NCBI GenBank assembly: GCA_964442745.1 | Contig: CAYUAI010000055.1 | Location: forward strand, 1 to 28,550 | Origin: CAYUAI01 sp964442745 | GTDB lineage: Bacteria > Pseudomonadota > Gammaproteobacteria > S012-40 | Length of the DNA stretch: 28,550 bases | Direction: 5' to 3' | Shown: one piece after another, positions 6,995-16,000 of the stretch | Numbering within the stretch: position 1 is the stretch's first letter | Layout: every line of letters starts with the position of its first letter | Position numbers and translations under genes: made by a program | The notes under the pieces: model-generated | What the model was told of the DNA's origin: nothing | The model's input: the letters and a program-made list of their open reading frames with translations, nothing else | The model's database searches: none

Positions 6995-7639
6995 GTGTTG
7001 GAGACTATTCGTGATTGGCGAGTTTATCATTTTCACGATACATCACCCTCTGCGCCGGTGATGGGTTTGAGCCATACTGTGGATAACGATGTATTGCAGG
7101 GTAATGTATCGAATTTAGCCCCGTTTCTGATGAAAATGTCGCAAACTCATTACCAACATTATGCTCGGATTGAGGAGACAATACGCCAAGTGGCTCCTTT
7201 CTTTGGTACTTTTGTATTGAAGGAAGTGGTACCAGGAAAAACTCAGTTGTTATGGAAAGATCGTTACTCTGATCTACTCTATTACCCACATCAGTTTTCG
7301 GATGGGACATTACGTTATATTTGTCTGGCGACTTTATTATTGCAACCCACCCCGGCCTCCACACTTATCATTGATGAACCGGAGCTGGGGTTGCATCCCT
7401 ATGCGATCAAACTATTGGCGAGTTTATTGTATGATGCAGCCCAGCGTGCGCAATTAATTGTTTCGACTCAATCTTCGCTGTTACTTGATGAGCTAAGCCC
7501 GGAGCAAATCATCGTCGCGAATCACCGGGATGGTGAAACCGTATTAGAGCATTTGGACCCTAAGCGACTAGAAACATGGTTGCAGGATTACACACTGGGC
7601 CAGTTATGGGAGAAGAATGAGCTAGGTGGTCAGCCTTGA
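6995..7639 (+). pseudogene. ABC/AAA-type ATPase, C-terminal part
   Basis: This part continues the frame of the fragment at 6539-6982. It carries Y-H-F-H-D-T-S, typical of the ATPases that pair with DUF4276 proteins, an ABC-signature-like F-S-D-G-T-L-R-Y, Walker B T-L-I-I-D-E-P-E-L-G-L-H-P (catalytic Glu about residue 280 of the rejoined protein) and the switch region S-T-Q-S. The end L-G-Q-L-W-E-K-N-E-L-G-G is also typical. All motifs are intact, so decay, if any, is recent. Its TGA shares its last base with the ATG of the next gene (TGATG), a sign of translational coupling. If only this part were made, from the GTG at 6995, it would lack Walker A and could not bind ATP normally. Confidence 0.75.
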
Positions 7640-8340
7640 TGAACTGGCTTCGACTTTATATCACGGTAGAAGGTCAGACAGAAAAAAAGTTTGCCGAAGA
7701 AATTTTAACGCCACACTTAGCGGTATATTCGATTGATGTAAAATGTCGAGTCATTCTAACGAATAGGAAGTTAGGGGCTCGGGGTGGAATTTTAAATTTC
7801 AATATGATGCGAAAAGATTTGCTTAGACTGATGAGTGGAGATGGTAGTACTGAGGGACGTTTTACTACCATGGTAGATCTTTATGGATTACCGACAGAGT
7901 TTCCAGGTTGGAAAGAGGCACAGACGAAGTGTTTACCGAAAGAAAAGGTAGGAGTACTTGAGGCGGCACTTCAAGTCGAACTGAATGATACGCGTTTTTT
8001 ACCCTATATCCAATTGCATGAATTTGAAGCGCTACTTTATTGTGATTTACCAGAATTACAGCGGCGTATCGATAATTCAGATAAGGCTTTTATGACACTA
8101 GCTAAAGAAGTAAGCCATTTGGAGCCAGAAGCAATCAACGAAGGGGTTGCGACAGCACCGAGCAAACGGATCATTCACCATGTTCCTATTTATGAAAGAC
8201 TTAAAGTGCGTGTTGGTGCACCGGCGGCGGCCGCCATTGGTTTGGCTATGTTACGTGAAAAATGCCCGCATTTTAACGGATGGGTGAGCAAGTTGGAGAA
8301 TCTTGATACTCAAGGAATGGGTAGCGCAATAACTTCCTGA
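7639..8340 (+). CDS. DUF4276 family protein, TOPRIM-like partner of the ATPase
   Basis: This 233-residue protein has the DUF4276 pattern: Y-I-T-V-E-G-Q-T-E-K-K-F at the start (E11 as likely metal-binding Glu), T-M-V-D-L-Y-G-L-P in the middle (acidic TOPRIM-like position) and P-Y-I-Q-L-H-E-F-E-A-L-L-Y. As I recall, DUF4276 is counted among TOPRIM-like families and is usually encoded next to an AAA/ABC ATPase, comparable to OLD or AriA-AriB pairs, so a nuclease role in anti-phage defence is the working idea. The ATG at 7639 overlaps the ATPase stop by one base; an in-frame TTG at 7636 is less likely. The stop is at 8338-8340. The reading frame is complete although the ATPase is interrupted, so it may still be translated if the message is. 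Confidence 0.8.
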   Translation: MNWLRLYITVEGQTEKKFAEEILTPHLAVYSIDVKCRVILTNRKLGARGGILNFNMMRKDLLRLMSGDGSTEGRFTTMVDLYGLPTEFPGWKEAQTKCLPKEKVGVLEAALQVELNDTRFLPYIQLHEFEALLYCDLPELQRRIDNSDKAFMTLAKEVSHLEPEAINEGVATAPSKRIIHHVPIYERLKVRVGAPAAAAIGLAMLREKCPHFNGWVSKLENLDTQGMGSAITS

Positions 8341-8477
8341 TTTGGTATTTATCCCTTTCATGAAATTCATGAGATAGTCAGGCATTATCGAGTGAATTTT
8401 GGGTGCGTCGAAAATGAGGATACTTTGCCATGAAAGCTTGATGTAGTTGCTGGCAGAAATATTTAATAAAGGCTTCC

Positions 8478-9140
8478 ATGAAAAATAAATACTTCACTGT
8501 GAATGATCAGCAATTACTAGAAGAAGTCATGCGACTGCGTAGAGATGTGCGCGGGAACAAGTTTACCCAACAGGATATCACCGCAGAAGTGATTGAGAAA
8601 ATTCTGATGGCGGCATCGTTAGCCCCTTCTGTTGGGTTTTCCCAGCCATGGGAGTTTGTGGTGATACGTGAACTATCAACGAAACAACAAGTCGTTAATA
8701 GTTTTGAAATAGAAAATAAAAAATCTAAAAAATTGTTTAGTGATGATAAGCAAAAAATATATGCCCAGTTAAAGTTAGAAGGCATCCTTGAAGCGCCGGT
8801 CAATATTGCTGTCTTTTACAAACAGTCAACAAAGCCCGTGTTGGGGCAGACGACAATGAGTGAAATGGGTGAATATAGTGTGGTCTGCGCAATACAGAAT
8901 ATGTGGTTAATGTCGAGGGCATTGAATGTTGGATTAGGCTGGGTCAGTATACTCGATCCTGACGCGGTTAAAAAAATTTTACAAGCGCCAGCCCGACATA
9001 AACTCATCGCTTATCTTTGCATTGGTTATGTCAATGAATTTTTGGAAGAACCTGAGCTGGAAAAACTGAATTGGGAAAAACGCAAGTCAATAAAATCGAT
9101 AGTTTATCGTGACCGTTATCCAAACGAGGGACCATGGTGA
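8478..9140 (+). CDS. bluB: BluB, 5,6-dimethylbenzimidazole synthase
   Basis: BluB uses oxygen to break down reduced FMN into 5,6-dimethylbenzimidazole, the lower ligand of vitamin B12. The 220-residue protein has the nitroreductase-like fold and the features that mark BluB out: R-R-D-V-R near residue 21, A-P-S-V-G-F-S-Q-P-W-E-F, the L-K-L-E-G-I-x-E-A-P segment, Y-S-V-V-C-A-I-Q-N-M-W-L, G-L-G-W-V-S-I-L and a late Y-L-C-I-G-Y-V. The start ATG has AAAGG about six bases upstream. It lies 137 bases after the DUF4276 gene. No other cobalamin gene is present here, so it either supplies ligand for salvage (CobT elsewhere) or acts apart from a biosynthetic cluster. Confidence 0.88.
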   Translation: MKNKYFTVNDQQLLEEVMRLRRDVRGNKFTQQDITAEVIEKILMAASLAPSVGFSQPWEFVVIRELSTKQQVVNSFEIENKKSKKLFSDDKQKIYAQLKLEGILEAPVNIAVFYKQSTKPVLGQTTMSEMGEYSVVCAIQNMWLMSRALNVGLGWVSILDPDAVKKILQAPARHKLIAYLCIGYVNEFLEEPELEKLNWEKRKSIKSIVYRDRYPNEGPW

Positions 9141-9210
9141 ATCAATATTGAGTATGTCACGATGATGTATACCCATAACGCTATGGGGATCGTATGGAGA
9201 ATTGTAAAAT

Positions 9211-9564
9211 ATGTCTGAGTTTGTCAGTTATTTGAAAGAAGTTTTTCGCGAGTTAGGCCCCATTAAATCCAGAAAAATGTTTGGTGGTCATGGTCTGTAT
9301 TATAATGATTTTATGTTTGCTTTGATTGCGGATGAACAACTTTATTTGAAAGTAGATAAAACCATAGAGAACTATTTTACGGCCATGTCATTACCGCAAT
9401 TCGAATATACAAAGGGCGATAAAATAGTAAGAATGTCATATTTTTTGGCCCCTGACGATATACTTGAAGATCCAGAGCAAGCGGCCGTGTGGGGACGACG
9501 ATCTTATGAGGTGGCTAAACGCCATTATAAACCGAAAAATAAAAAATCGAAGGTGACGACCTAA
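9211..9564 (+). CDS. TfoX N-terminal domain protein
   Basis: This 117-residue protein matches the TfoX/Sxy N-terminal domain: L-G-P-I-K-S-R-K-M-F-G-G-H-G-L-Y near the start, then F-A-L-I-A-D-E-Q-L-Y-L-K-V-D and M-S-Y-F-L-A-P-D-D-I-L-E-D. The C-terminal helix-hairpin-helix part of full Sxy/TfoX is missing and a basic tail (K-P-K-N-K-K-S-K) takes its place. Full TfoX activates competence genes in some gammaproteobacteria; stand-alone N-domain proteins are common and their role is not clear, so I give no gene symbol. GGAG lies 11 bases before the ATG. A small hairpin (9172-9187, arms CCCATA and TATGGG) precedes it. Confidence 0.85.
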   Translation: MSEFVSYLKEVFRELGPIKSRKMFGGHGLYYNDFMFALIADEQLYLKVDKTIENYFTAMSLPQFEYTKGDKIVRMSYFLAPDDILEDPEQAAVWGRRSYEVAKRHYKPKNKKSKVTT

Positions 9565-9664
9565 AAGATAAGAAATGAGAAAGGTTTGGCTCAAAGACAG
9601 CATTAGACAGCTCAATATCGATTTCAAATTAGGTTGATTTTTTGAAGCATAATTAAGGAATAAA

Positions 9665-10105
9665 ATGATGGATTTAATCGTTTATTTATCGGGTGAAATT
9701 CACACGAGTTGGCGGGAAGAAATCAAACAGGGTGCCATCGCCAATGATCTGGCTATCCATTTTACCTCGGCGGTGACGGACCATGAAGCGAGTGATGCGG
9801 CTGGAGATCATTTAGGGCAAGAGTCGAGTCCATTTTGGCGCGATCACAAATCGGCAAAAGTGAATGCCATTCGCACCAAAACATTAATAGAAAATAGTGA
9901 CATTGTAGTGGTTAGATTTGGCGACAAATACAGACAGTGGAATGCCGCCTTTGATGCGGGTTATTGTGTGGCGTTAGCGAAGCCTTATATTACTTTACAT
10001 GCAGAAGATATTATTCATCCATTAAAGGAAGTGGATGCGGCGGCGATGGCGTGGGCTAAAACAACAGCGGAAGTTGTCGAGATTCTTAAGTATGTAAGCA
10101 AATAA
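9665..10105 (+). CDS. YtoQ family protein
   Basis: This 146-residue protein closely fits the YtoQ family, from the start (L-I-V-Y-L-S-G-E-I-H-T-S-W-R-E-E-I) through F-T-S-A-V-T-D-H-E-A-S-D and the N-S-D-I-V-V-V-R-F-G-D-K-Y-R-Q-W-N-A-A-F-D-A-G-Y core. The fold resembles nucleoside 2-deoxyribosyltransferase-like proteins, with a late D-I-V-V-x-(R)-F and a conserved N-A-A-F-D-A-G-Y; its biochemical activity has not, to my knowledge, been settled. AAGGA lies five bases before the first ATG (9665) and eight before the second (9668), so either may be the start. It ends facing the GH57 gene. Confidence 0.85.
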   Translation: MMDLIVYLSGEIHTSWREEIKQGAIANDLAIHFTSAVTDHEASDAAGDHLGQESSPFWRDHKSAKVNAIRTKTLIENSDIVVVRFGDKYRQWNAAFDAGYCVALAKPYITLHAEDIIHPLKEVDAAAMAWAKTTAEVVEILKYVSK

Positions 10106-10149
10106 TAATGACTGGCCTTCGTTAGTATGGCGAGGTTTGACTTATACCA

Positions 10150-10179
10150 AGGAGGCTTTCCATTTTCAGCCAGCCTCCT
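10150..10179. terminator. Hairpin between convergent genes
   Basis: Arms AGGAGGCT (10150-10157) and AGCCTCCT (10172-10179) flank a 14-base loop. It sits between the ends of the YtoQ gene and the GH57 gene and could serve both strands, but there is no T-run on either side, so it is a weak terminator candidate. Confidence 0.4.
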
Positions 10180-10200
10180 AGCCGCCAATGCAGATATCAA

Positions 10201-11664
10201 TCAAAAATCGTGGGTAATGATTGCTTCGGTGCGTCGACACAATTCCCGGCCATAGTCAGTCCAGATACCTTGGCCCCAGTATCGGTAGCAACTGGTTTGT
10301 GATGTCAGTAGATGGAACAGCGCATTACGATAGCGGTGTTCATGGGTTGGTGTATTTAATTTCGTGACTTTTTCATTAAATAATACACTGACTTTTTCCA
10401 TGGACCCTAATATGTTTTCGTAACCTTTCACCCAGGATAGATTGTTGGTCCAACTGCCGCCATCCATATGAAATAGGTGATCTTGTTTTTTGAGTACGTC
10501 AATGACGGATATGAGTTTTTCTGAGCCATCACCGGGTTCAAATTTATCCCAGATTTTTTGTTGATGTATCGGTTGAATCGTTGGCAAGTCTTGTGGGGTA
10601 ATGCCCATGGCGAATAAATGTTCAAGATATTCGGTGACATTCATGATCGGTGTGTCGGTATATGAGCATTTGTGTACGACGGATTGATATTTAGCTGGAA
10701 ACTCATTCATCATTACGCCACCGTTTTCGCCGTCGGCAATTTGAGTAACCAGCAGGGGGACGGATTTTCCAGCTAATTGCCAACGAGTCAAGCTGTTGGC
10801 TTGGTAGTAAGGTTGCATTTGCGCGACTAACTTGGCGTCACTGCCTTGGGTTTTTATAATGGCGATGATTTCTGCGGTTTCACCTTTAGCATTACGGCAT
10901 ACCAAACGTTGTGGCAGGTGCGGTTGATCTAAGTGCTGGCCTGAGCCCGTCTTCTCGATGGTGTGCTCCTGGATGAGCACCCATTGATAACCACAATCGT
11001 TGAGCGTTTTGACAAACTCGTAGGCAATATCCGGGTGGTTAGGCAAGGCCATTTCAGAAGGAGAAAATCCGCGTACCCGTGCTAACGCTTCCGTGCCAAA
11101 GATAGCGGCAAAATGATGTTGCCAGGCTTTGACATGGAGACGATAGTCTTGCGTTGGCGTCGAGGGTGCAACGGGATGCCCCCAGGGTGCGCCTAACCAC
11201 TCTGCATGGTTGCGATAACTGGTATTACTGGCGATTGTTTTTAAACTGTCAATGACTTCATACAAACCCATATGATGGAGTCCGTGCAATAAAGTACCCG
11301 AGTATTCGAGCAGGCATCGTGGTTGTTTGCCTTCCCCTACTAGTTGTGGGATAAGTTCTCCCATGCGCCGATAACACCATTGAAATATGGGCGCATTATG
11401 GTTATCACCAATGTCTTGGTGGTCCATCATGTATTTTAAATTACTGATGACTTCAGCCGTTTTTAAATCATCGCCGCCGCCAGGAATCAATGGCTGATGC
11501 ATATGTAATGCGATGGCGTAGGCGGCTTTAATTGTGTGAAAATCAATTTTACTTTCCGGTAAATAAACCAATTTGTTGCGATTTTCATCTATGATACGTT
11601 GAATCAACGTTTCGTTACCGCAAATATTAGGAAGGCCATTGAGAGATTCTGCTAATTGAGTCAT
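10201..11664 (-). CDS. Glycoside hydrolase family 57 protein
   Basis: This 487-residue protein has the conserved regions of GH57: H-M-H-Q-P (54-58) on the first strand, L-E-Y-S-G-T-L (119-125), G-F-S-P-S-E-M-A-L-P (199-208) with E204 as the likely nucleophile, and A-D-G-E-N-G-G (310-316) with D311 as candidate acid/base. Family members act on alpha-glucans (alpha-amylase, 4-alpha-glucanotransferase, branching enzyme, amylopullulanase); the exact activity cannot be read from motifs. No signal peptide is seen, so it is cytoplasmic, in keeping with glycogen or maltodextrin metabolism. AAGG lies ten bases before the ATG. It stands alone, 175 bases after the OsmC-fusion gene on the same strand, with no other glycogen gene nearby. 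Confidence 0.85.
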   Translation of the reverse strand: MTQLAESLNGLPNICGNETLIQRIIDENRNKLVYLPESKIDFHTIKAAYAIALHMHQPLIPGGGDDLKTAEVISNLKYMMDHQDIGDNHNAPIFQWCYRRMGELIPQLVGEGKQPRCLLEYSGTLLHGLHHMGLYEVIDSLKTIASNTSYRNHAEWLGAPWGHPVAPSTPTQDYRLHVKAWQHHFAAIFGTEALARVRGFSPSEMALPNHPDIAYEFVKTLNDCGYQWVLIQEHTIEKTGSGQHLDQPHLPQRLVCRNAKGETAEIIAIIKTQGSDAKLVAQMQPYYQANSLTRWQLAGKSVPLLVTQIADGENGGVMMNEFPAKYQSVVHKCSYTDTPIMNVTEYLEHLFAMGITPQDLPTIQPIHQQKIWDKFEPGDGSEKLISVIDVLKKQDHLFHMDGGSWTNNLSWVKGYENILGSMEKVSVLFNEKVTKLNTPTHEHRYRNALFHLLTSQTSCYRYWGQGIWTDYGRELCRRTEAIITHDF

Positions 11665-11839
11665 AGTGACAGTGCCTTATAGACTTTGTATGCTTATAAA
11701 GTGTTTTTTTTGCACTCAACGTTGGGCTAACTCGGTGTTAATCCTTGGTGTGATTTTGACGATTTTATGATTTAGGATCGACCCAATAGTTGAAGATGGG
11801 CATCGGAAATCATTGTTGATGACCGTAGCATTCAGTATA

Positions 11840-13060
11840 TCAATTTAAAAGAAGCGTTTCGACTAAAATCGATTGGTGCAATGTACGATGCACTGGACAC
11901 TTATCGGCGATGGTAAGCAAGCGCTTTTTTTGTTCCGGCGTTAATGGACCTGAGAGGATTATTCGCCGGGTAAATTTGTCAACATATTGATTTTTTTCAG
12001 GGCAGGTTTGGCAATCTGAAGCATGGATTTTTTCATGACGGACGGTGACATGAATATCTTCCAGTGGCCAGTTTTTTCGGTCGGCATACATCCGTAAGGT
12101 AATACTGGTGCAGGCACCTAGTGAGGCACTGAGCAGTTCATAGGGGGTGGGACCCTGATTGCTGCCACCTAAATGGCGTGGCTCATCGGCGACCAGTGTA
12201 TGGCCATTGGCGTTAATTTGTGTGGAGACCCCGTCGGTAGGGGTGTGTACATCCACTTGGTGAGTGGGTAAATGTGACGATGCTTTATCTTGGACAGGTA
12301 AATATCGGTCTGCCCAGGCTGCAATGAGCTGTCCGGTATATAATGCGTCACCTGAGTTGGACAGCAAGTGATCCGCACTATCCAATGATACAAAGCTTTT
12401 GGGATGTTGGGCAATCTGAAAAATTTTTCCGGCGTGTTGAATATTCACCGTATCATCGTGTGGAGCATGGCAAATTAACAATGCGCGATGTAAATTTTTT
12501 ATGGCATTGTTCATATTGACTTGTTTGACATCATCGACAAATTGTTTTTTGATTTGAAACGTTCGGCCGCTGATCGCAATGTCTGCTTGGCCGTAGGTTT
12601 CAATATCGGGTAACTGATGATCGAAATGCCGAGTCACGTGGGAGGGTTCACTGGGGGCACCAATGGTTACAACAGCCATCACTGAGGGCATGGAATTCGC
12701 TGCCATAATGGCCGTCGCCCCGCCTAAGGAATGACCGATGATAAGTTGGGGGGCTTGATAATTTTTGGCGGTGGCTAGGAAGTGATAGGTGGCGATTAAA
12801 TCGTCCACATTTGATGAAAAATTAGTCTCTGCGAAATCGCCTTCGCTCTCGCCCAAGCCAGAAAAATCAAAGCGGATCACGGCGATGTTCTGTTGGGTTA
12901 ATGAACGGCTGATATAACTTGCTGCTTTTATATTTTTGGTGCAAGTAAAACAGTGAGCAAAAATAGCATAGGCTTTGGGGTTGATGTCAACGGGTCGATC
13001 GAGGTAGGCGGCAAGCTTTTCGCCTTTTTTATTCGGGAAGTATATTTTTTGAGTTAACAT
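11840..13060 (-). CDS. Bifunctional alpha/beta hydrolase-OsmC fusion protein
   Basis: The 406-residue protein joins two enzymes. Residues 1 to about 255 are an alpha/beta hydrolase: H-C-F-T-C-T-K (36-42) near the oxyanion hole, nucleophile S111 in G-H-S-L-G-G, and the late acid and base in H-D-D-T-V and S-A-D-H. From about 268 on it is an OsmC/Ohr domain with both redox cysteines (S-L-G-A-C-T-S and D-K-C-P-V-H-R-T-L), which reduces organic hydroperoxides in the family. An added C-x-x-C lies between them, as in other members of this fusion family. The ATG at 13060 lies inside the end of the RND gene (32-base overlap); a longer frame to 13111 has no better start. It is last in the efflux operon, so a detoxifying role for the same compound is likely but inferred. 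Confidence 0.87.
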   Translation of the reverse strand: MLTQKIYFPNKKGEKLAAYLDRPVDINPKAYAIFAHCFTCTKNIKAASYISRSLTQQNIAVIRFDFSGLGESEGDFAETNFSSNVDDLIATYHFLATAKNYQAPQLIIGHSLGGATAIMAANSMPSVMAVVTIGAPSEPSHVTRHFDHQLPDIETYGQADIAISGRTFQIKKQFVDDVKQVNMNNAIKNLHRALLICHAPHDDTVNIQHAGKIFQIAQHPKSFVSLDSADHLLSNSGDALYTGQLIAAWADRYLPVQDKASSHLPTHQVDVHTPTDGVSTQINANGHTLVADEPRHLGGSNQGPTPYELLSASLGACTSITLRMYADRKNWPLEDIHVTVRHEKIHASDCQTCPEKNQYVDKFTRRIILSGPLTPEQKKRLLTIADKCPVHRTLHQSILVETLLLN

Positions 13061-16000
13061 GAAAGGTTCCGGGGTTAACGCGAAAACGCGGCGCATTAAA
13101 GATAGACTCAATGAGTGACAAAAGTGCCGGTATTACTAGCAAGACGAGCAGGGTTGAAAAACCAAGCCCGAAGGTAATTGATGTTGCCATCGGTATTAAA
13201 AACTGGGCTTGTACGGAGGTCTCAAAAAGTAATGGGGTTAAACCAGCAATGGTGGTCAGCGAGGTTAGTAATACGGCTTTGAATCGCTGTTGAGTCGCTT
13301 GCACGATGGCTGTTTTCACAGAGATTTGTTGTTGTCGCAATTGCTGGTAAAGCGAGACTAAAATGATGGAATCGTTGACGACAATGCCTGATAAGCCCAC
13401 AATGCCAAATAAAGAAAGAATAGTGATTTCAATGTTTAATAGGAGATGACCCATAATGGCACCAGTAATACCAAACGGAATTACCGCCATGACCACCAGT
13501 GGTTTACTGTAGGAGGCAAATACCCAAGCTAAAATTAAATAGATTAGAATGAATCCAAATAGGGCGCCGTGTTTCATATCTTGCATGGTCTCTGCTTGGT
13601 TGGAGGCACTGCCTTCATAAAAATAACTGACACCATATTGTTGAAAAATGTCTACTAGAGTGGTGGCTTCTAAGGATTCAAGAATCAATTGCGAGTTATT
13701 GAGTGATTTGTCCACGTTGGCGGTTACTTGTACTGCTCGTTGGCCGTTGCTATGCCGCAAGGCTTCAAAGCCTTTTTTAGGTGTTAATTTAACCGCAACA
13801 TTGAATGGTACGCTGTTGCCATTGGGCAACATAATGTTAATTTTACTTAGCGAAGTGAGTTGTGCGTGCTCGTCAGTGGTTAAACGCACTCGAACTTCCA
13901 GTTCTGTTTCTTGTTCTTGCACAATTTGTACAAGCCTTCCATCAAAGGCGGCTCTTAATTGTTGCCCAATAGCATTGACAGTTAAACCTAAGGTTTGTCC
14001 TACTGGGGTGAGTTGATAAATGAGTTGTTCTTGCCCCCAAGGAAGGTCATCTTCGACCGCACTCACGCCTTCAAAGGTTCGTAACCGATCAGACAATACC
14101 GTGGCGGCTTGTTTTAAAGTGAAGGGGTCTTGGCCTGTTAACGCAATCGCGATGGCTTGGCCGGCGGGGCCACTGGCGCGTTGCGTGATGTTAAAAAATT
14201 CAATACCCGGCGGTAGTTTGATCTGTTGCTGCCAGGCACGAATGAACTGATCATTACTGATATTACGCTGGTCAGGAGCGCTTAATTCGACAATGAGCGA
14301 ACCATATTGGTTGCCTCGCCGGCGGCCTTGCCCACCACCACTGGAGGTGATGCCATGCCGAACCATGGCAATTTCAATGAAGCTTTTATCAAATTGTTGT
14401 TCTGTTTCCCGCAAGCTTTGCTGCAGGTGTGCAAGAAATTGTTTGACTTGTGGGGCGGGAGTACCTGCTGTAAAGCTGGTGTTGGCATAAATAATTTTAC
14501 TTTCCACACTAGGAAAAAAAACAAAACCGATGCGGCCTCCGGCAATCAAGCCCAAGCTCAAGATCAGAGCCGAGATAGCTAGCGCCAAGGTAATACCGCG
14601 ATGGGTGACGGCTTTGTCTACTAATGGGACAAAAACTTGATCCCGAAACCGATTAAATTTCGTCTCCCATTGTTGTCGTTTGATGGATGGGGGACGGTTT
14701 GCCATGTGCCTGAATGCCAGGCTCATGTGCGCTGGCAGAATAAAAAAGCACTCAATCAATGAGGCAATCACGACACAGACAATGACCAGCGGAATGGCAA
14801 ACAGAATATTGCCCACAATACCGCCGACTAACATGAGTGGCAGAAACGCCGCAATGGTGGTGAGTGATGATGAGACCACGGGGACAAACATGCGTCTTGC
14901 ACCTTTGATTGCTGCTTGCTCAGGAGTGTCACCGGCTTGTAAATTAGATAAGGCATTTTCTGCCACCACAATGGCGTCATCCACAATGATGCCGACCGCC
15001 ATAATCAAGCCGAACAAACTAATCATATTAATGGTGCCACCGACCAAGTACAAAATACATAGCGTTGTTAAAAAAGAGACCGGAATGCCAATGGCGACCC
15101 AAAAGGCAATGCGCCCATTGAGAAAAATAAATAAAATGATGATGACTAGCAATAAACCACCCAAACCATTGGTTAGCAGCAATCGGATACGCTCGTTAAT
15201 CAATTGCCAGGATTGGTCGTAGACGCGGATTTGTACGCTGGGGGGGAAGCTGGGTTCCTTTTCGCTTAACCATTGATTTAAAATGCGAGCAGAAACTAAT
15301 GCATCGCTAGCTTCGGTGCGTAGCAAGGTAAGTTCCACGGTGGGTGTTTGCTCGACAGTTAAGCTAATATATGGGTCGCGGTGAAGACGCTCAATCTTGG
15401 AAATATCGCTGAGTGCTAAGCGCTGGCCTTGGTCATCGCTGATCACGGGTAATTGAGCAAAACCTAAGGCGTCATGTTGTTGTGCTAGACTGCGCAGTTG
15501 ACGCGCCACATCATTTTGTCCAACAAAACCGGCAGGAATATCTTGACTGAGTTGATCAATGCGGTTAGCGATATCATCGATGGATAAGTCCAGTTCCTGT
15601 AGTTGCTTATTAGCGATTTGGATTTCAATTTGCGCATCAGGTAATCCGAGTATATTGACTTTTGCGATTCCGCGTATCAATAAATCATTTTTTATGTCAT
15701 AGGTTAATTGACGTAATTCTTCGACCCCTTGCTCATTACTCAATATGAGTTTAGCAATACGTTCATAGCGTGCTACCCAGGTAATCGTGGGCTTTTCACT
15801 CGATACGGGTAGATTGCGAATTTGTGACACGGATTCAGTGACACGGTTGTATGCCATGGCCATGTCACTGTTTTCTTTAAATTGTAGAGAGATAGCCGAG
15901 ACCCCGGTGGCTGAGGTGGAACTAATTCGGTGAAGATTGTCGACCAACCGCAATTCCTGTTCTAAGGGGATGGTGATGGCTTGTTCAACATCTTCTGCGC

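Noticed and set aside
13061..13111. Longer N-terminus for the hydrolase-OsmC fusion
   Set aside because: It would overlap the RND gene by 83 bases; the protein from the ATG at 13060 begins right at the hydrolase domain.
14680..15222. 180-codon plus-strand frame inside the RND gene
   Set aside because: It is antisense to conserved membrane helices of the permease; its Met/Thr-rich make-up is a mirror of those helices.
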